From: Vitrella brassicaformis
Lineage: Eukaryota > Sar > Vitrellaceae
Assembly: GCA_001179505.1 (NCBI GenBank)
Contig: CDMY01000466.1
Location: 238,524-302,523, forward strand
Length of the DNA: 64,000 bases
Reading direction: 5' to 3'
The notes under the pieces are model-generated. The model worked only from the letters and a program-made list of their open reading frames with translations, was not told the origin of the DNA and made no database searches. Made by a program: the position numbers and the translations under genes. Numbering within the stretch: the first letter of the stretch is position 1; every line of letters begins with the position of its first letter. Of the stretch, positions 21,188 to 33,773 are shown one piece after another.

Positions 21188-24100
21188 CCTCCCACGTGTG
21201 TGTGTGCAGGAGCTGTTTGACCGGATCATGCGGATGAAGAAGAAAGCGGCCGAGTCGGAGAACCTTGTGCAGGGTAGGGTCAGTCAGCTCACCAGACAGA
21301 CGCACAGGCTTACTTACACTTGTGGTTGTCATTCATCATGCTTGAATGAATGAAATGGCTGGCTGGTTTCAGAGATCTGCCGTGACATCAAGTGCCTGGA
21401 CTACGGCAAGAAGAACCTCACCACCACCATCACCGCTCTCAAAAGGCTCGTCATGCTCGGTGGGTCGCTGAGCGGGTGGGAACACCACACACACACACAC
21501 ACACCGCCACAAGAACGCCATCTTGTGCTGCATGTTGGGTCGCTACATTCATTCAGTGACTGCATTGGACCAGCTGCGTGATGCGGCGGCCAACCGGCAC
21601 TACCGCGAGACGGCCAACCTCATCCTAGCCATCGAGGAGCTCAGCCTGCACTTCAAAGACCTGATCGGCGTACCGAAAATCGCGGTCAGTGAGGGCGAAT
21701 GAATGCCAAGAGAAAGGCGAGGCGGTCATGGATGTGCGCACTCTCCTCTCTGTCCCTCCCTCCCTCCCTCCCTCCCTCCCTCCGTGTGTGGTGTGGTATG
21801 GTTCAGGAGTTGTTGAGTCAGAAGGCGACCATCTTTCGCGAGCTGCAGAAACAGCTCATGGAAGACTTCGACACGTCAGTGAGGGGCGGCAGCAAGGGAG
21901 GGATGCCAACAGCCGCTTTGCGGACGTCAGACCACAGTGACAGCGTCCTATGTGTCATTCGTTATTCAGTCTGTTGGACACGAGCCAAGAGACGTGCCCG
22001 TGCCTTCCCGAGGCAGCGGCTGCCGTCGACGCCATGACACCCGACGTTAGGTATTCGCAATGCGCACACGAAGAACAACCGACCTCACACAATGGGGCGG
22101 GGCCTCCATTGTCCGTGTCTGTCTGTGCGTCGCTGGCGTGTTGGCTGTCAGGCGTGACATCGTGACGTCGTTTTGTCTGCGTATCCTTGAGCCGTACAAG
22201 AAGTTGTTCCAGCCGCCCGAGGAGGCGTCCACCCTCGAGATGGTGGAGCGGCGATACTCGTGGCTCAACAGGACACTCAGGGAATACGATGACAAATACG
22301 GTGTGTGAGTTGGTACCAAGACGACATCCATGGCGTCCGAATGTGGTGGTTGTGTGGGTGCATCATCCGCAGCGTCTGTGTTCCCCGAAACCTGGGCTGT
22401 GTCGTGTGCCCTCTGCGAGCACTTCTGCCACATCACACGGTCGAGCACACACACATAACGAACGGCTTTGGCTGAGCCAGCGGACGTGTTTGTCTGTCTG
22501 TGTGGCTCCCTGCAGGCAGCATTTGGTGGAGGTGTTGGGTGCGTGTCACCACACGGTGGACCCCACAGTGCTGGTGCGTGTGCTGCACAAGTCGATCGAG
22601 GTCGAGGAGAAACTCGCCAAGAAATTCCAAAACACCACCACTGACACCGTCAGTCAGCACGACAGACGTCGCCCACACAGACGGACGCACCTTTCAGCTG
22701 TGTGTTGTCGCCTTGCAGGGCTTGAATCCCTTCTCGCCGTCAGCAGCGGGGAGCGAGTCTCAAATGCCGCCATCACTCCAGTACCCCGGTAGGTGGACGC
22801 ACCGAGCTGGGAGCCTGGCTGATATAGTGAATGCACCACACCACTGGCTGCTGCATGTAGACCTGCTTGCTGATGCCGCCAAGAAAAGGGTGAGTACACA
22901 CACCAGCTGGCTGGCCACAGGATGCATCTACCCTTGTGTCGAGTCGATGTATGTTGGTTCAGGCCGACGGCAGTGTCTCCCGCACCGTGCCCCGCTTCAA
23001 GGGCATCATATCTGAGTGCTTTGAGGCCTACCTGGGGTCCTGGGTCCGATACGAGGAAACGTGAGACACACAACCCGCAGCCACCCACATCAGAATGACG
23101 CCGATATTGTGTTTTTGTTTGTGTCGTCTGTCCTGCAGGCAGCTGATCGATTCGGTGAGTCGTGCGACGGCCAACGATTCCATCATTGGCGAGAGCGATC
23201 CGTCCATGGCCAGCATACGCAGGGGAGCGTCCTTTGACAGACACGATGGGGTACGTCAGCTAGCTACGTGCATACTCACGAGGGACGGAGAGAGGGAAAA
23301 CTGTGTCCCTGTGTGTGTCCGTCTGCAGGACGAGGAAGAGTCCGACATGCCCAAGTGAGTCAGCTCACCAGCCGATGCACACACACACATACATATTCGA
23401 GTGCATGTCCGCCGTCCGTGCCGTCTTGTCAGGTACATATTTTCGTCGGCGTCTGAGATCTTCTCTGCCTTCAAGGCCTGTCTCCGCCGCACCACAGCCA
23501 TCTCCACACACCAAACGCTATTCGACATTTTCCAGGTACACACACACGTCGACCTAGAAGGGGGGCGGATTCCCCTGTCTGGCTGGCTGGCTGGCTGGCT
23601 GGCTTTGTTTGTGTTGTGTATCAGGTGTTCAAGCGTGTGTTGAAGCGATACGCAGACATCCTCACTGGACGGATCACCAAGTAAGTAGGACAGACAGGGC
23701 GATTGAGGCAGGGGTGAAGACGTAATGACGGCTCTGCTTCCTGCTTCCTAACACACTGATCAGGAAGGTGGCCCCCCTGACGGACGAGGCTGCCAGGACC
23801 ATCGGCTCCGTCATCGGAACCGCAGAGTAAGCCACCCATACACAATATATGCACCCACATGGGCATATGATCACTTGTGGATGAGTGTGTCCATCCATCC
23901 ACCAGGTATTGCGACTCGACATTGCCTGCGCTGTCGTCGGCCATTGTGCGAACGATCGACGAGGCCTTCACGTCCAAGGTCAACTTCGACCCTGAGAGGG
24001 ACATCATGTGGAAGTAATCAAGACGCAGAGACAACGAATCAGCACAAATAGAGGGAGAGAGCCCTGTTCGTTCGTTTGTGTCGACTTCAGTCTAAAGACC

Positions 24101-26084
24101 GGAGCTGTGCAGTCGCTCGTCACCTCATTTGAGGTATGTGTGTAGTGTATGTGTCTCCGGGCCGCCCACGCACTGCGCGCACACACGTGGCTCGCTGGAT
24201 GCAGACCCAACTCGAGCCTTCGTTCGCCAAGATGACCAAGACAAACTGGGTGGGGTGGGTGCGCTGCCTATATAATAACACTCAGGCCAACCACACCTGC
24301 TTGTACTGGGTGTGGTGTGGTGTGACCATGCAGGTGGCCCTGCAAGAGGTCGGCGACCAGAGCAGCTATGTCACTGAAGTGGGAGGTCAGCACTCACTCA
24401 CTCACTCCATCCCATCCCATCCCATCCCATGCCATCCCATCCCATCCAGCCATATATACATACATGAATTGACAAACAGACACCAAAAGGAGCGCGCTCT
24501 GTGTGTTAAATTGTGTGTATGTTGTGTTATGTGGTGCAATCAGAGGTGATGACGACCCAGTTCCCACTGGTCCGCGCCAATCTGTCCCTCACCTACTACC
24601 GATTCTTCGGAGACAAATTCGCACAGTAAGCCCTCCAACCCACCCACCACATGCATGCATGTGCATCTGCTCTGCGTGCGGGCGTGTCCACACAACACAG
24701 GTGGGTGGTGCCCAAATTCATATCGAGCATCTACGCATGCAAGAAAATCGGAGAGCTCGGTGCACAACAGGTGGCTGGCTGGCTGGGTGGCTGACACGCA
24801 GCGTGTGTGCATTCACTGTGCGTCGGTGTGTCGATGGCATGTCTGTTGTGTGTTGTGTTGTACTTGGCAGCTGTTGCTGGACAGCTATTCTCTCAAGACC
24901 TTGCTGCTCGAGGTGCCCGTGCTGGCCGCTGAGGGCAAACCCGTCCCGGCAGGGTGAGCGACTGATTGAGGAACAAACAGAGATGCGCTGCAGAGGCATG
25001 CGACCCGTTCGTTGTCCGCGTATGTTCGCAGGTATGCCAAGTATGTCATCCGCGAGATTGGGCGGGCCGAGACGCTTCTGAAGGTACGCAGGCGTACCTG
25101 CATGAGTGCTGGTCCCACCCTGTGTTGCCTGTCTGCCGTTCCGGTCAGATTTTATCTTCGTCTGTCGAGGACGTCGAGTCCCTCAAGACGTTGCTTGAAG
25201 GCCAGGTATACCTACCGGTCGATTCGAGGCCAATGGACGCAGCAGCACGTGCCACTGTGTGCTGGTTGTTTCTTAACAATGGCCAGGGTGCGGTGGCCAC
25301 GCAAGAGGAGATCACCCGCATCCTCTCGTTGAAGGCGGGTGCTGCGGATGCAGCACAGGCGGCCGCAGCCACAGACACAGGGTCCGCCACCCACCCACAG
25401 CCCCGTGTGGGTGCCGCCCTGCAGTCCTTCACAGTGGGCGGCCTCACCAGCGGCGCTTCCCACATGCTGACACAGATCCAGCCACACATCTCGCAGATGC
25501 CGCTACAGGTGCCCTCATTCAACTTCGGTGGCCTCCATGCAGGCGGCAGCGGCAGTGCAGGCGCGAGTGCAGCACCCAGCCCCTCCGTCACAAGCAGTGT
25601 GGGCATACTCAACACGACCACCGGTGCGAGTGGCAGCACTGTGGGCGAGAGGGTCGGCCAACCTCCATCGATCAGCACCACTGCCAGCCCACCCACCGCT
25701 GCATTGTCTGCCGGGCTACCTGGCTCGCCGCAATGGCCGAGAAACGAAGCTGGTATGGATGGATGGATGGATGGGAAATGGCTGCCTGGCTCATGCCATG
25801 AGTCGTGTTGCATGTGTTGATTGGTTTGTGTGTGCAGCTTCATCAAGCGACAGCGAGGCCCCCCAACAGCCGCAGCGGCCGGCGATGGGCCGTCTGTTCG
25901 GCGACTTCCAGTCGCTGGGGCAACGCCTTGGGGGTCAGGCCACACAAGACGTCAAGAAGCTCATCGGTACGTCAAGGCACAACGGGCGCGAAGGAGGAGA
26001 AATATGCGATGCATATGTCTGTGTGTGGGGTGGGTCACAGGTAAGTTCACTGACCGTGACCGAGGCGCTGGGCGGCCTCCGTAG
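20600..26084 (+). CDS. VPS53: VPS53, subunit of the GARP/EARP vesicle-tethering complex
   Basis: VPS53 is a CATCHR-family tether subunit that, with VPS51/52/54, captures endosome-derived vesicles at the trans-Golgi. The start MLNPFSREGEG comes from exon 1 (20600-20627) joined in phase to exon 2 (from 20758). The N-terminal signature is ADPLDDPNFDPIDYINKKFP, then EQSLSKIDHFIGELQEEV (exon 20963-21115), the pattern at the start of yeast, plant and animal VPS53. Coiled-coil exons follow (EICRDIKCLDYGKKNLTTTI; RRYSWLNRTLREYDDKYG). About 23 short exons make the helical rods, with conserved-looking pieces such as VTEVGGEVMTTQFPLVRANL-type sequence near 24370-24600. The C-terminal third (25200-25965) is dominated by an A/G/S/T-rich region absent from ordinary VPS53. 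The final exon from 26041 adds KFTDRDRGAGRPP and a stop at 26082-26084; this last join is the weakest. Partner subunits are not in the window. Confidence 0.9.
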
Positions 26085-26831
26085 ACACTGGGCCGTAGCA
26101 CTGTTGTGAATTGATGTGGACATGGAACGATAATTCGTGAAGTGCTTGTGTCTCGGCAGACGCGACGGCATGTATCGGTCGGTTCGATCGGCAAGATTTG
26201 TCTCAAAATTGCCGATCGAGCATGGTCGTATCCATGCGCAGCGCCTTTCTGCCTTCAAAGGCATCTCAACCACCCGCCACTGATACCATCCGGACACATA
26301 AGACCAACACTGGGGACACCACGATCGCCCACATCGTGATCCAAAGCGAAGATCATTGCGCCGCTCAGGGCGTGCTTGGACGTGCTCGGAGGACGTTGGA
26401 GGAGCTCAAGCAAGTGGATGGCAAGCCCCACCAGCCGAACACATACCGCGAGATCCCTCAAAGTCAGGAACGATCCCTCGTGGGTCGTTGCCTTGCTCGT
26501 CAGTGGTGGGGTTGCAGGGGACCTCTCAAGCTCTGTAGGCCAGATGCAGCGTCGTCGAATGCGTACTGAGCCACCTTTGGGGGTCCTAAAAAGCGCTCCA
26601 ATGCGAGAACTGAAGGTGCATGCTGAGGCATCCGGGCCGTCGATGCATGCATGGAAAGCATGAGAAGCCGTCTGGCACACAGATTTCTTGCTCTGCTTCG
26701 TTCATGTCAGCGGCATTCTGCTGCCGCATCTTAAACTGTTGACCTCCACATCTGTCGTTTCTCACCTTCTCACTTGCCAACACTTTGCTGGCCAACACTA
26801 AGGCCGACACTAAGGCCGACATTAATATCCC
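26085..26831. other. Segment with overlapping open frames on both strands, no firm gene
   Basis: From about 26140 to 26830 the DNA lacks the TG/GGAT microsatellites that mark introns and intergenic spaces here. It has open frames of 95-142 codons on both strands (plus 26198-26569 and 26376-26663; minus 26680-26255 and 26822-26586). None has a recognisable domain, and I cannot choose between them. CACTAAGGCCGACACTAAGG at 26798-26817 is a small tandem repeat. This may be an unrecognised single-exon gene, a 3' untranslated region, or a decayed mobile element attached to the repeat copy that follows. Confidence 0.4.
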
Positions 26832-26952
26832 TTGGATATCTTTTTGCTCCCGCTTTTCATATCTGCTTCTTCATATCGAAATCTTCCTTCCGCCTTCTGC
26901 ACGATGACGGATTGTTCTGACTGTCAGGTGGCCTCGTGGCCAGCGAATCTAC

Positions 26953-27315
26953 TTGGATGGCCATTCCGCACGATGGCCTTTCGACACGCCATCGCCAAGG
27001 CCATCGCCCGTCCCTTCGGCCATCCACAGCCGAACGGCGTCGTCGGCCCCCTCGTACCCGCCCACCCCAGGCCCAACGGCGATTTCGCCCGCCGAGGAGC
27101 CACCTTCGCTGTCCGACGCCTTGCACCCCCTTCATCAGCTCATGGACCGGCAGCTGAAGCTCAACACCAAGAGGCCGAGAGACGGCATCCTCAAGAGGGT
27201 GGGCGGGTGGATTGGCGGGATGTGGGAAAGGATGTTGGAGGTGGAGAGGGAGACAAGGCCATGGGATAAGGCGGAAAGGGAGACGGCATTCTGCCATTTG
27301 CTGGTGGGGGGTTGA
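26953..27315 (+). CDS. Possible small protein encoded by dispersed repeat copy 1
   Basis: This is a 120-codon open frame starting MDGHSARWPFDTP. The core contains PPSLSDALHPLHQLMDRQLK, then RPRDGILKRVGGWIGGMWER, then an E/R-rich tail. The frame is favoured over its competitor because in copy 2 (60056-60334) the base changes inside the stretch from MDRQLK to GGMWERM are all silent (GAC/GAT, CCG/CCA, GAC/GAT), and the only length difference is 6 bases. The helix around ILKRVGGWIGGMWERM is amphipathic. The family is unknown. It could equally be a fragment of a repeat-borne gene that is no longer expressed. Confidence 0.3.
   Translation: MDGHSARWPFDTPSPRPSPVPSAIHSRTASSAPSYPPTPGPTAISPAEEPPSLSDALHPLHQLMDRQLKLNTKRPRDGILKRVGGWIGGMWERMLEVERETRPWDKAERETAFCHLLVGG
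27012..27296 (+). repeat. Dispersed repeat, copy 1
   Basis: This matches 60056-60334 in the same orientation with about 15 substitutions and one 6-base gap by eye, and more loosely matches 60358-60545. It starts CCCTTCGGCCATCCACAGCC and ends CGGCATTCTGCCA. Flanking sequences are not alike, so the unit moved or was copied as a block of about 280 bp. No terminal inverted repeats or target-site duplications were identified. Confidence 0.85.
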
Positions 27316-27544
27316 TGTTTGTGTTTTGTGTTGATGCATGTGATTTGACTCGTCCTTGTCGACATACATGTTTATGAGGCTTTCAGACTCTATCATGTGC
27401 ATGAAAGACATGCAGTCATGTATCATAGATATGTATCTGTCTGTCCTTAATGCCTTCTGACAAAGTTAACTCGCATCAAACCCCTTCTGGTCAATATTCA
27501 CACAATCCACAAATCGAATGCCACCTCCACCAATGCAGCCACGG
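27297..27544. other. Short intergenic spacer, nothing recognised
   Basis: This is AT-richer than the surrounding DNA, with repeated ATG-rich words (CATGTTTATG, CATGTGCATGAAAGACATG). It is 3' flank of the large membrane-protein gene on the minus strand. Confidence 0.5.
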
Positions 27545-30500
27545 TCACTTGCCTCCTCTGCTCGCTTTCCCGCTTGCAATGGGCTCTTTCTCTGGCTCAG
27601 AAGAAGGCTTATCCTTTGGCTTAACACCACTTTTCTCGTCATGCGCAGGGTGCACTTTACTGCTCGTCCCTCCCAGGCGTATGAATCTCAATGGATTGTT
27701 GGATCCAATGCTGCTTGTTTCATCGCCCATTGAGCTGCCGCTGCCGAACTTCTTCAATGTGGTCACCACCTTCTTTGCCGTATCGCCCACCATTTTGAAC
27801 TGCACAAAGAAAGAGACGAAAGACATCAATGCGAAAGACATCAATACGTCTCGGCGAGTGAAGCGGTTGTCTTACCGTCTTGTTGAGTAGGTCATCTGAT
27901 CCTCGTGGGTGTCTGTGTCTATCGGCTTCCGCCCATGCCTCCTCCCGATTATACTCAGCATCCCCAGGGGCATACTTGCCGGAGCCCTGCACCAGTGTGA
28001 GTTCTCAAGCAGGCTGCTTGTGTGTCTTGGTTTCTCTCGCGCACCTTCCTAAAATGTCTCCTCGACGGCCCTCGAGGCCGAAATCTCGGCCCTTGACTCT
28101 CCTTTGCTTTGTCTTTGTCGACCTTAAGCTGCTGTGCGCTTGCTGGAGTACGCGTGTCGATAAGCAAAGCCACGCAGCATAAGACAGAGGTGATGATGAT
28201 GAGAATGAGTGTGATGACAAAGAAGCCAGCCGAGGCTGCCCGTGGAGTCACGTCGCCGACTTTGTACGGACAAATGCTGCGATACTCGCCGTCCTCACAT
28301 AGCCTGCATGAGACACAAATCGGGAAGAGACATGCACAGTAGCTTTCGTCGCAATGGTTCGTGTCTGTCGATACCTGACAGGTATTTCATTCATCGGATA
28401 TTCCTGGCGAGCCGTCATAAGCAGCTGGTTGTCCGCGACTGAACTATACTGGTCCTTCAGCAGCTCCGCCCAGAGCCTCAACAGCCCCCTTGGCGTCCGC
28501 CCTTCCACCATACTGTTATCCACTCTGCTGTCCTCCTCTGTGTCTGTCCACCCGATCGGTGGCTTGAAGACCACGTTGACTAACAGAGAGGCTGTGGCGT
28601 CTCGTGAGGGGTCAATTCCCAGCGACGCGACAAGGAGGCGCTCGATGGGCGTGCCGAGGACTCTTGCAAGCTGATAGCGAAAGTTGAATTCAAATGCACT
28701 GCGCTCAGGACTCGAGGATGGCCTGAAGGTGGTCACATTAGGCTTTGTGAGTGTGTCTCTTGCGTGTGTATGTGTCAGTGTATATTGCCGCCTGTCAGCA
28801 TACCTGTCACTGAGTCGCTGTTGGGTGACAAACGGGTCGGTGAGATAAATGGAAGTCATGATCGGCCGCATGTCCGACAAGAGGGAGGCGTCATCCAGCT
28901 GACACTCACCTGCTGTGGGCACTTTCCAAGCAGAACAACTGCAGATACAAGACACACATGGTAGGATGGCATGCTGACAACATGCCCGCTCAGTCAGCTT
29001 CTTACTATTTGGTGCAGGCCGATTTTTCTGCAAGGACGAGTGGCGCGGGGCATTTCGGCCGCACCGTCGCCTCACCGACATCGAAGTAAGACCCCACATG
29101 TTCCAGACAGAGAGTGAAGTAGCCCGTGATGAGCGAGTAGGCACCCTGGAAGAAGAGGGCCGATCGGTCAGAAGAGAGCACTCCAGTTCTCGGTATAATA
29201 ACAAAATTCTCGAGCTGGGGGACATTATATGCAGTGCACGGGTTCCCATTCTCTCCCGCCTTACGCGCGGCGAGCGATAGCAGGCAACACGATATGACAT
29301 GTCTCTATGTCTGTTTGTATAGTTATGCTCACCCTGTATACGGCGAAGAGTCGATCGTTCGCTGCCAGCTGGAACCCCTGGATAGTGATGTCTGTAAAGT
29401 CGTTCTGCAGCCACTGTAGCTGCTGGGTGGTGGTCGGACCGTCGCCAACCATTGGAGACTCCTTTATAGGCTCCGTCATGATGTTACCTGCCCGTAATCG
29501 ATACAAGCAAGAGACACAGCACAGACTGAGTAGACAGGGGGAAACGCAAGAAAGGATGAAGGCATGCCTCTCGGGTTCTCACCAACGGACGTGATTGTGA
29601 GTGTCGGGTCATTCTCCAGCAACTGCGTTGGCAGGATGAAGCCCATAGACTCCTTGATGATGAAACGGATCATCTCATTCTGCAGACAGCCGGGCAGGCA
29701 GATATCAGACAGTGTGGGTCCGCCCATGCGCACGTACATACTGCCGGTATGGTTGCAGCGGGCTTGAGTGCAAGCATCTTGAGCGTCTCATTCCACTTGG
29801 CCGTCCGCTCCTCCCATATGCTCGCATTCGCACCTAAGTGAGACACGCGCAAAAAGGGAGACAGACCTGTGGGACAGTCATTTTCGTTCTGATTGGCAGG
29901 CACCTTGGAGGTAGATAGCCTGGTAGTCAGCTTGTGAGAAGGTCGTGAAGTTGGGAACTGTCATGAGTATCATATTGGCGGTCGGGATGGGAACCGTGGC
30001 TCTGAAGATTGAAAGGTTTGCAGATAGAGAGAAGGTGATCATGCCTTGATTCTGGCTTACCGCAGGGCGATTTCCCACTGAAATGTTTCTGATGGGTTCT
30101 TGGGGTTATAGCTGAACTGAGACACATCGAAAGTCCGCTGCACAACCAAAGGCGACTCCTCTATCGGCTGCTCAAAGATGATCTGGCCCTTCACCACGGC
30201 AACCGTCAGACTGAAAATGGGTGCAGGCGCACACTTTTCAGAGAGGCATGGACAGACACAGACGGACCCGTGCGTAACCTACTTCTGGTCGTTCTCTGCC
30301 AGAAACTGCGGCAGCCTGCAACCGGCCTCAGAAGCGCGAAGACGGATGGATATCACTCCGGAAGGAAGCGTCTCACTGTGTACACAACACGCAGATGGTA
30401 ACATGATCTCATACACACTCCCCTCCGCATGTGCGCGTGAGCTCACTTGGCCTCTAGGTCGAGGAAGTGTGTGGTCTGATTCCATTGCGCTGCTCTGTTT

Positions 30501-33500
30501 TTGAACTTCAGGTAGTGGCTGTCGTATGCGATGCCTGAGATCGGCAGCGTCTCGTTTGGACACACAAACCCGGGCAGATGGAGACGCAACACGTTCCCAA
30601 TCGTCAAAACAACATTCGCCTGACGCCACACAGCACGATGAATGAACGATGGATAAATTGCACGGTCGCCTGCGTTGTTTGGTGTTTTCATGCTTACAGA
30701 GAACATGAAGTCGATGGTGGTGAGGTGGCCGGGGTTTAGATCACTGTAGTCGAGCTTGGACAGTGTGAACCGCTTCCTGCAGGGATGACGTGGACCATCA
30801 TAAGTAAACGCTTTACGTCACTGTGCCTAATTACTTCTGCCGATTGACTTGGGAGCTGTATTGGAAGGTCTGGGCGTACAATCCCACCTGACAAGCACAA
30901 TAATCAGATGAACCGACTGCATTGCGTTGTCTGATGCTTGGTCGCAGCCTACGTCGGGTGCCTCGATGTAGAGCGATGGATCGGACTCGTAAAGAGCGAA
31001 AGGCAGACGCATACCCTGCAGCACACACAGAGACATGCAGGCACACACAGAGATTTTGGAGCGTCAATGGGTGAGAGACAAAGTCTCCGTCCCCCCACCA
31101 CGTCGATCGGCACTGTGAAGCTGATAATTCGCCCGTCCTTTATTGTCACGCCGGGTACGGTCTCGAGCGTGAGCAGCTTCTCATCCTCCTCCCACGTGGC
31201 GCGACGATCGAACAGCGGGCCATTCAATCCCGTAATTGTCACCTCCTGCACACTTGACACACACACATCCACACAAACAGCAGATGAGACATGTCATATC
31301 TGTACCGTGCCATTGGTTGTCTTCAATATTCCTCCAAGATGAATGAAGATGTTGGTGCTGGGGAGTATGTCGGTGTTGGCCATGAGTGTGAAGCTCAGCT
31401 GTGTGATGGCGTCGGGGTCGCTCGGGTCGAACTCCAGCCGCGACTGGATGAACTCTTTGGCCGGCCCGATGGCGGGCGACTCTTTGATGGGCTCGAAGGC
31501 CAGATATGAGCCCTCGATGCCCACATTCAGCAAATTGTCGTTGGCCATCAGCTTCGACGGCAGCCTGGAAGCATGAGGGGGAAAAAGACGCGTACATGCG
31601 CCCCGCCGTGCTTGTCTGATTGCCGCCCTACTTGCATCCGACAGTTTGTGCGAGTATGGCGGTGAAGGGCTGTGTGTTCTCGACCCACTCGTTCGGGGCG
31701 ACAGTGAGTGTCAGGGTGTAGGCAGATATCTTCCACACAGCAGACTCATCGATAAATCGATATGCATCAGGACCTGAACACACACACGCCCGTGTCCACG
31801 GATCCTAGTGTCCACAGATCTCTCAGTCACCTGTGATTGGCAGCGTGAGCTCATCCAAAGCGGCCGAGGGGCTGCCCGACCCCCCACTGTCGTCGGTCGA
31901 GTGGCACTTGAAGCCATACAGCAGCAACACGATGCTGTGGTTCTGGTGCAGCTCGAGCGGGGGCTGTAGCTCAATGGTGATCTCTGAGGCAACCTCAGGG
32001 GTGGCCGGGTCGTAAGCAAGACCTGCACAAAGGAAGAGAACAAACGTACCCAGTCAGCGGGCAGCAGATCCATGTCGTTGTTCTGAGCGTACGTGATACA
32101 ATGAAGTCTTTCTCGCCACCCCCAAGTGGCGGAGATATGTCCACTGGCCGCATCTGCTCCTCACAGAACGTGTGATAGTCGACACCATTGCCCTCACACC
32201 CAATCTGCAGGATGGACCATGGACAGAGACACACATTAGCACGCACACACGATGCACCCGACAGTCCCCCTACCTGTATGGATGTGTCGTTTCGATACTG
32301 CACGGGCGGCAGGAGTATGTCCTGTATCTGCACTTGGAAGAACGACTGGTGCGAGTATATCGTGCTGATCGGCGTGAGCAGCAACTGCTGCTCATTCAAT
32401 CGCCACCGAGCCACACGATCCTTGAAGTAAGATGCTGTGCCGCCAATCAGCGGCACAGTGGACCCACGAGCCCCGAAACCTACACAGAGACACACAGAAG
32501 GACGTGTGGTCGGCTTCTTGTACTCGCACAAGAGGGAGATACGTACTTGGGAGGAGCAGTCTGATTGTGGTGCCGGGATAGATGGGCCAGTTGGTGCTGA
32601 AGTTGAGGAAGAGCGTCGTGTACGTGTTGGGAAGGGCCACACTCGAGTCGTTGGTGCTGCCGTAGAACAGAGACGCGAAGCTGAATCGCCGCTCCTCCAA
32701 CACCTAAATGCGTGGAGACAAACAGCCATTCTGATGTAGGTAGACAGGAAAGGCGCAGAAGGGCCTCCATTTACCTGTGTGACTTGCGTGAAGTTGCTGC
32801 TGATGAGGAAGACCTCCACATCATCCTGACTCCGCACCTTCGCCTTGAGCGAGCTGTCGTCCAGCGCCACAGAAGCCGGCAGGGTCAACGACTGCGAACT
32901 TGCAATCACAAACTCATACTCCACTTCCTTCACCAGTGTCTCGCCGGTCGCTATGTAAAAGGACAGTGTCTCGTTGTCGGTGTCCCAGTAGGCATTGCCA
33001 CCCACTCTGTCTCGGCCCGGCCCCTCAACGTTCAGCACACGAGACCCACTCGGGTGCGAGAAGCCCGGCAGGTACAGCACGAGCTTGGCGGTGTCGTCGT
33101 ATGTGTGCGAAATGGTGACGAGTAGGGTGATGTTCGACGGGCGGTTGGCTTCAGGAGGGTCGAATAGCAGAGATGCCTTGAGGAAGTAAGGCTTTCGCAG
33201 CACGGGGTTGACGTTTTTGAAGGGCTCTTTTTCAATGGTGGCAGGGGGGTTTGTCTTGCTTGCAGACACCTGGATGGTGGCAGTGTTCTCCTGGACCTCC
33301 TCTGGCAGCACCATATTCTTGAGAACGAACTCTGTGTCGTTGTCCTTGCTAAACAACACCTTTGTCTTGAGCCCGATCCGGATCTCATTGTTGTCGGTGT
33401 TTGGCTCCTTGTAGAAGGTGGCTGCCGCGAGGAAGGGCCCATCGACCATCGCTTGCGCATTAATCGACCAAGCCTGGCTGACTGGCTCCAGAATAACATC

Positions 33501-33773
33501 GTATTCTTCGACGGGCGGGTTGGCCTGAGGCATCCTCTTGGGCACAGCCGAGCCCCAGCCGTCTGGCAGATAGATGCTGATGGATTTGTCGTTGTTATCC
33601 GTCGTGATGTCCAGGGACGGGCGTAAGATGACCGTCATGTTTGTCTCTTTCGAGGGTTCTGCAGGATGAAACGCCATCGTGCTGACGACAAATGTCTCCT
33701 GCGCGGCGGCCAAACGGAGCGAAAGAGTGCCGAACACCAAGAACGTGCTGAAAACACCGCGCGCCGCCTCCAT
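27545..33773 (-). CDS. Very large type I membrane protein with repeated beta-rich ectodomain, unknown family
   Basis: I do not recognise the family. The first exon (33773 to about 32775) begins with a signal peptide, MEAARGVFSTFLVFGTLSLR, ending near AAAQ. The ectodomain is a chain of similar units. Each opens with an aromatic-x-P motif followed by alternating hydrophobics: AFHPAEPSKETNMTVIL, LFDPPEANRPSNITLLV, AYDPATPEVASEITIEL, EFDPSDPDAITQLSFTL, DYSDLNPGHLTTIDFMF and SYNPKNPSETFQWEIAL. A second motif about 25 residues later resembles xLxLPGF (LVLYLPGF, LRLHLPGF, ISIYLPDGW). A linker motif recurs: EPIKESPAIG, EQPIEESPLV, EPIKESPMVG. N-glycosylation sequons are frequent. Near the C-terminus lie cysteines (LCEDGEYRSICPYK), then one membrane helix (FFVITLILIIITSVLCCVAL, about 28235-28150). 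A basic/serine-rich cytoplasmic tail of about 170 residues ends SGKASRGGK. About 20 exons. A surface receptor, adhesin or wall protein is plausible but unproven. Confidence 0.8.

Noticed and set aside
26255-26680. 142-codon minus-strand ORF as a gene
   Set aside because: Competing plus-strand frames of similar length, no domain and no splice evidence; left as an ambiguous segment.
32054-33501. Long opposite-strand and shifted-frame ORFs inside big exons (also at 36035-36520, 39562-40086, 45476-46027)
   Set aside because: High GC makes stop codons rare in shadow frames; these have skewed composition and overlap exons with clear family motifs.
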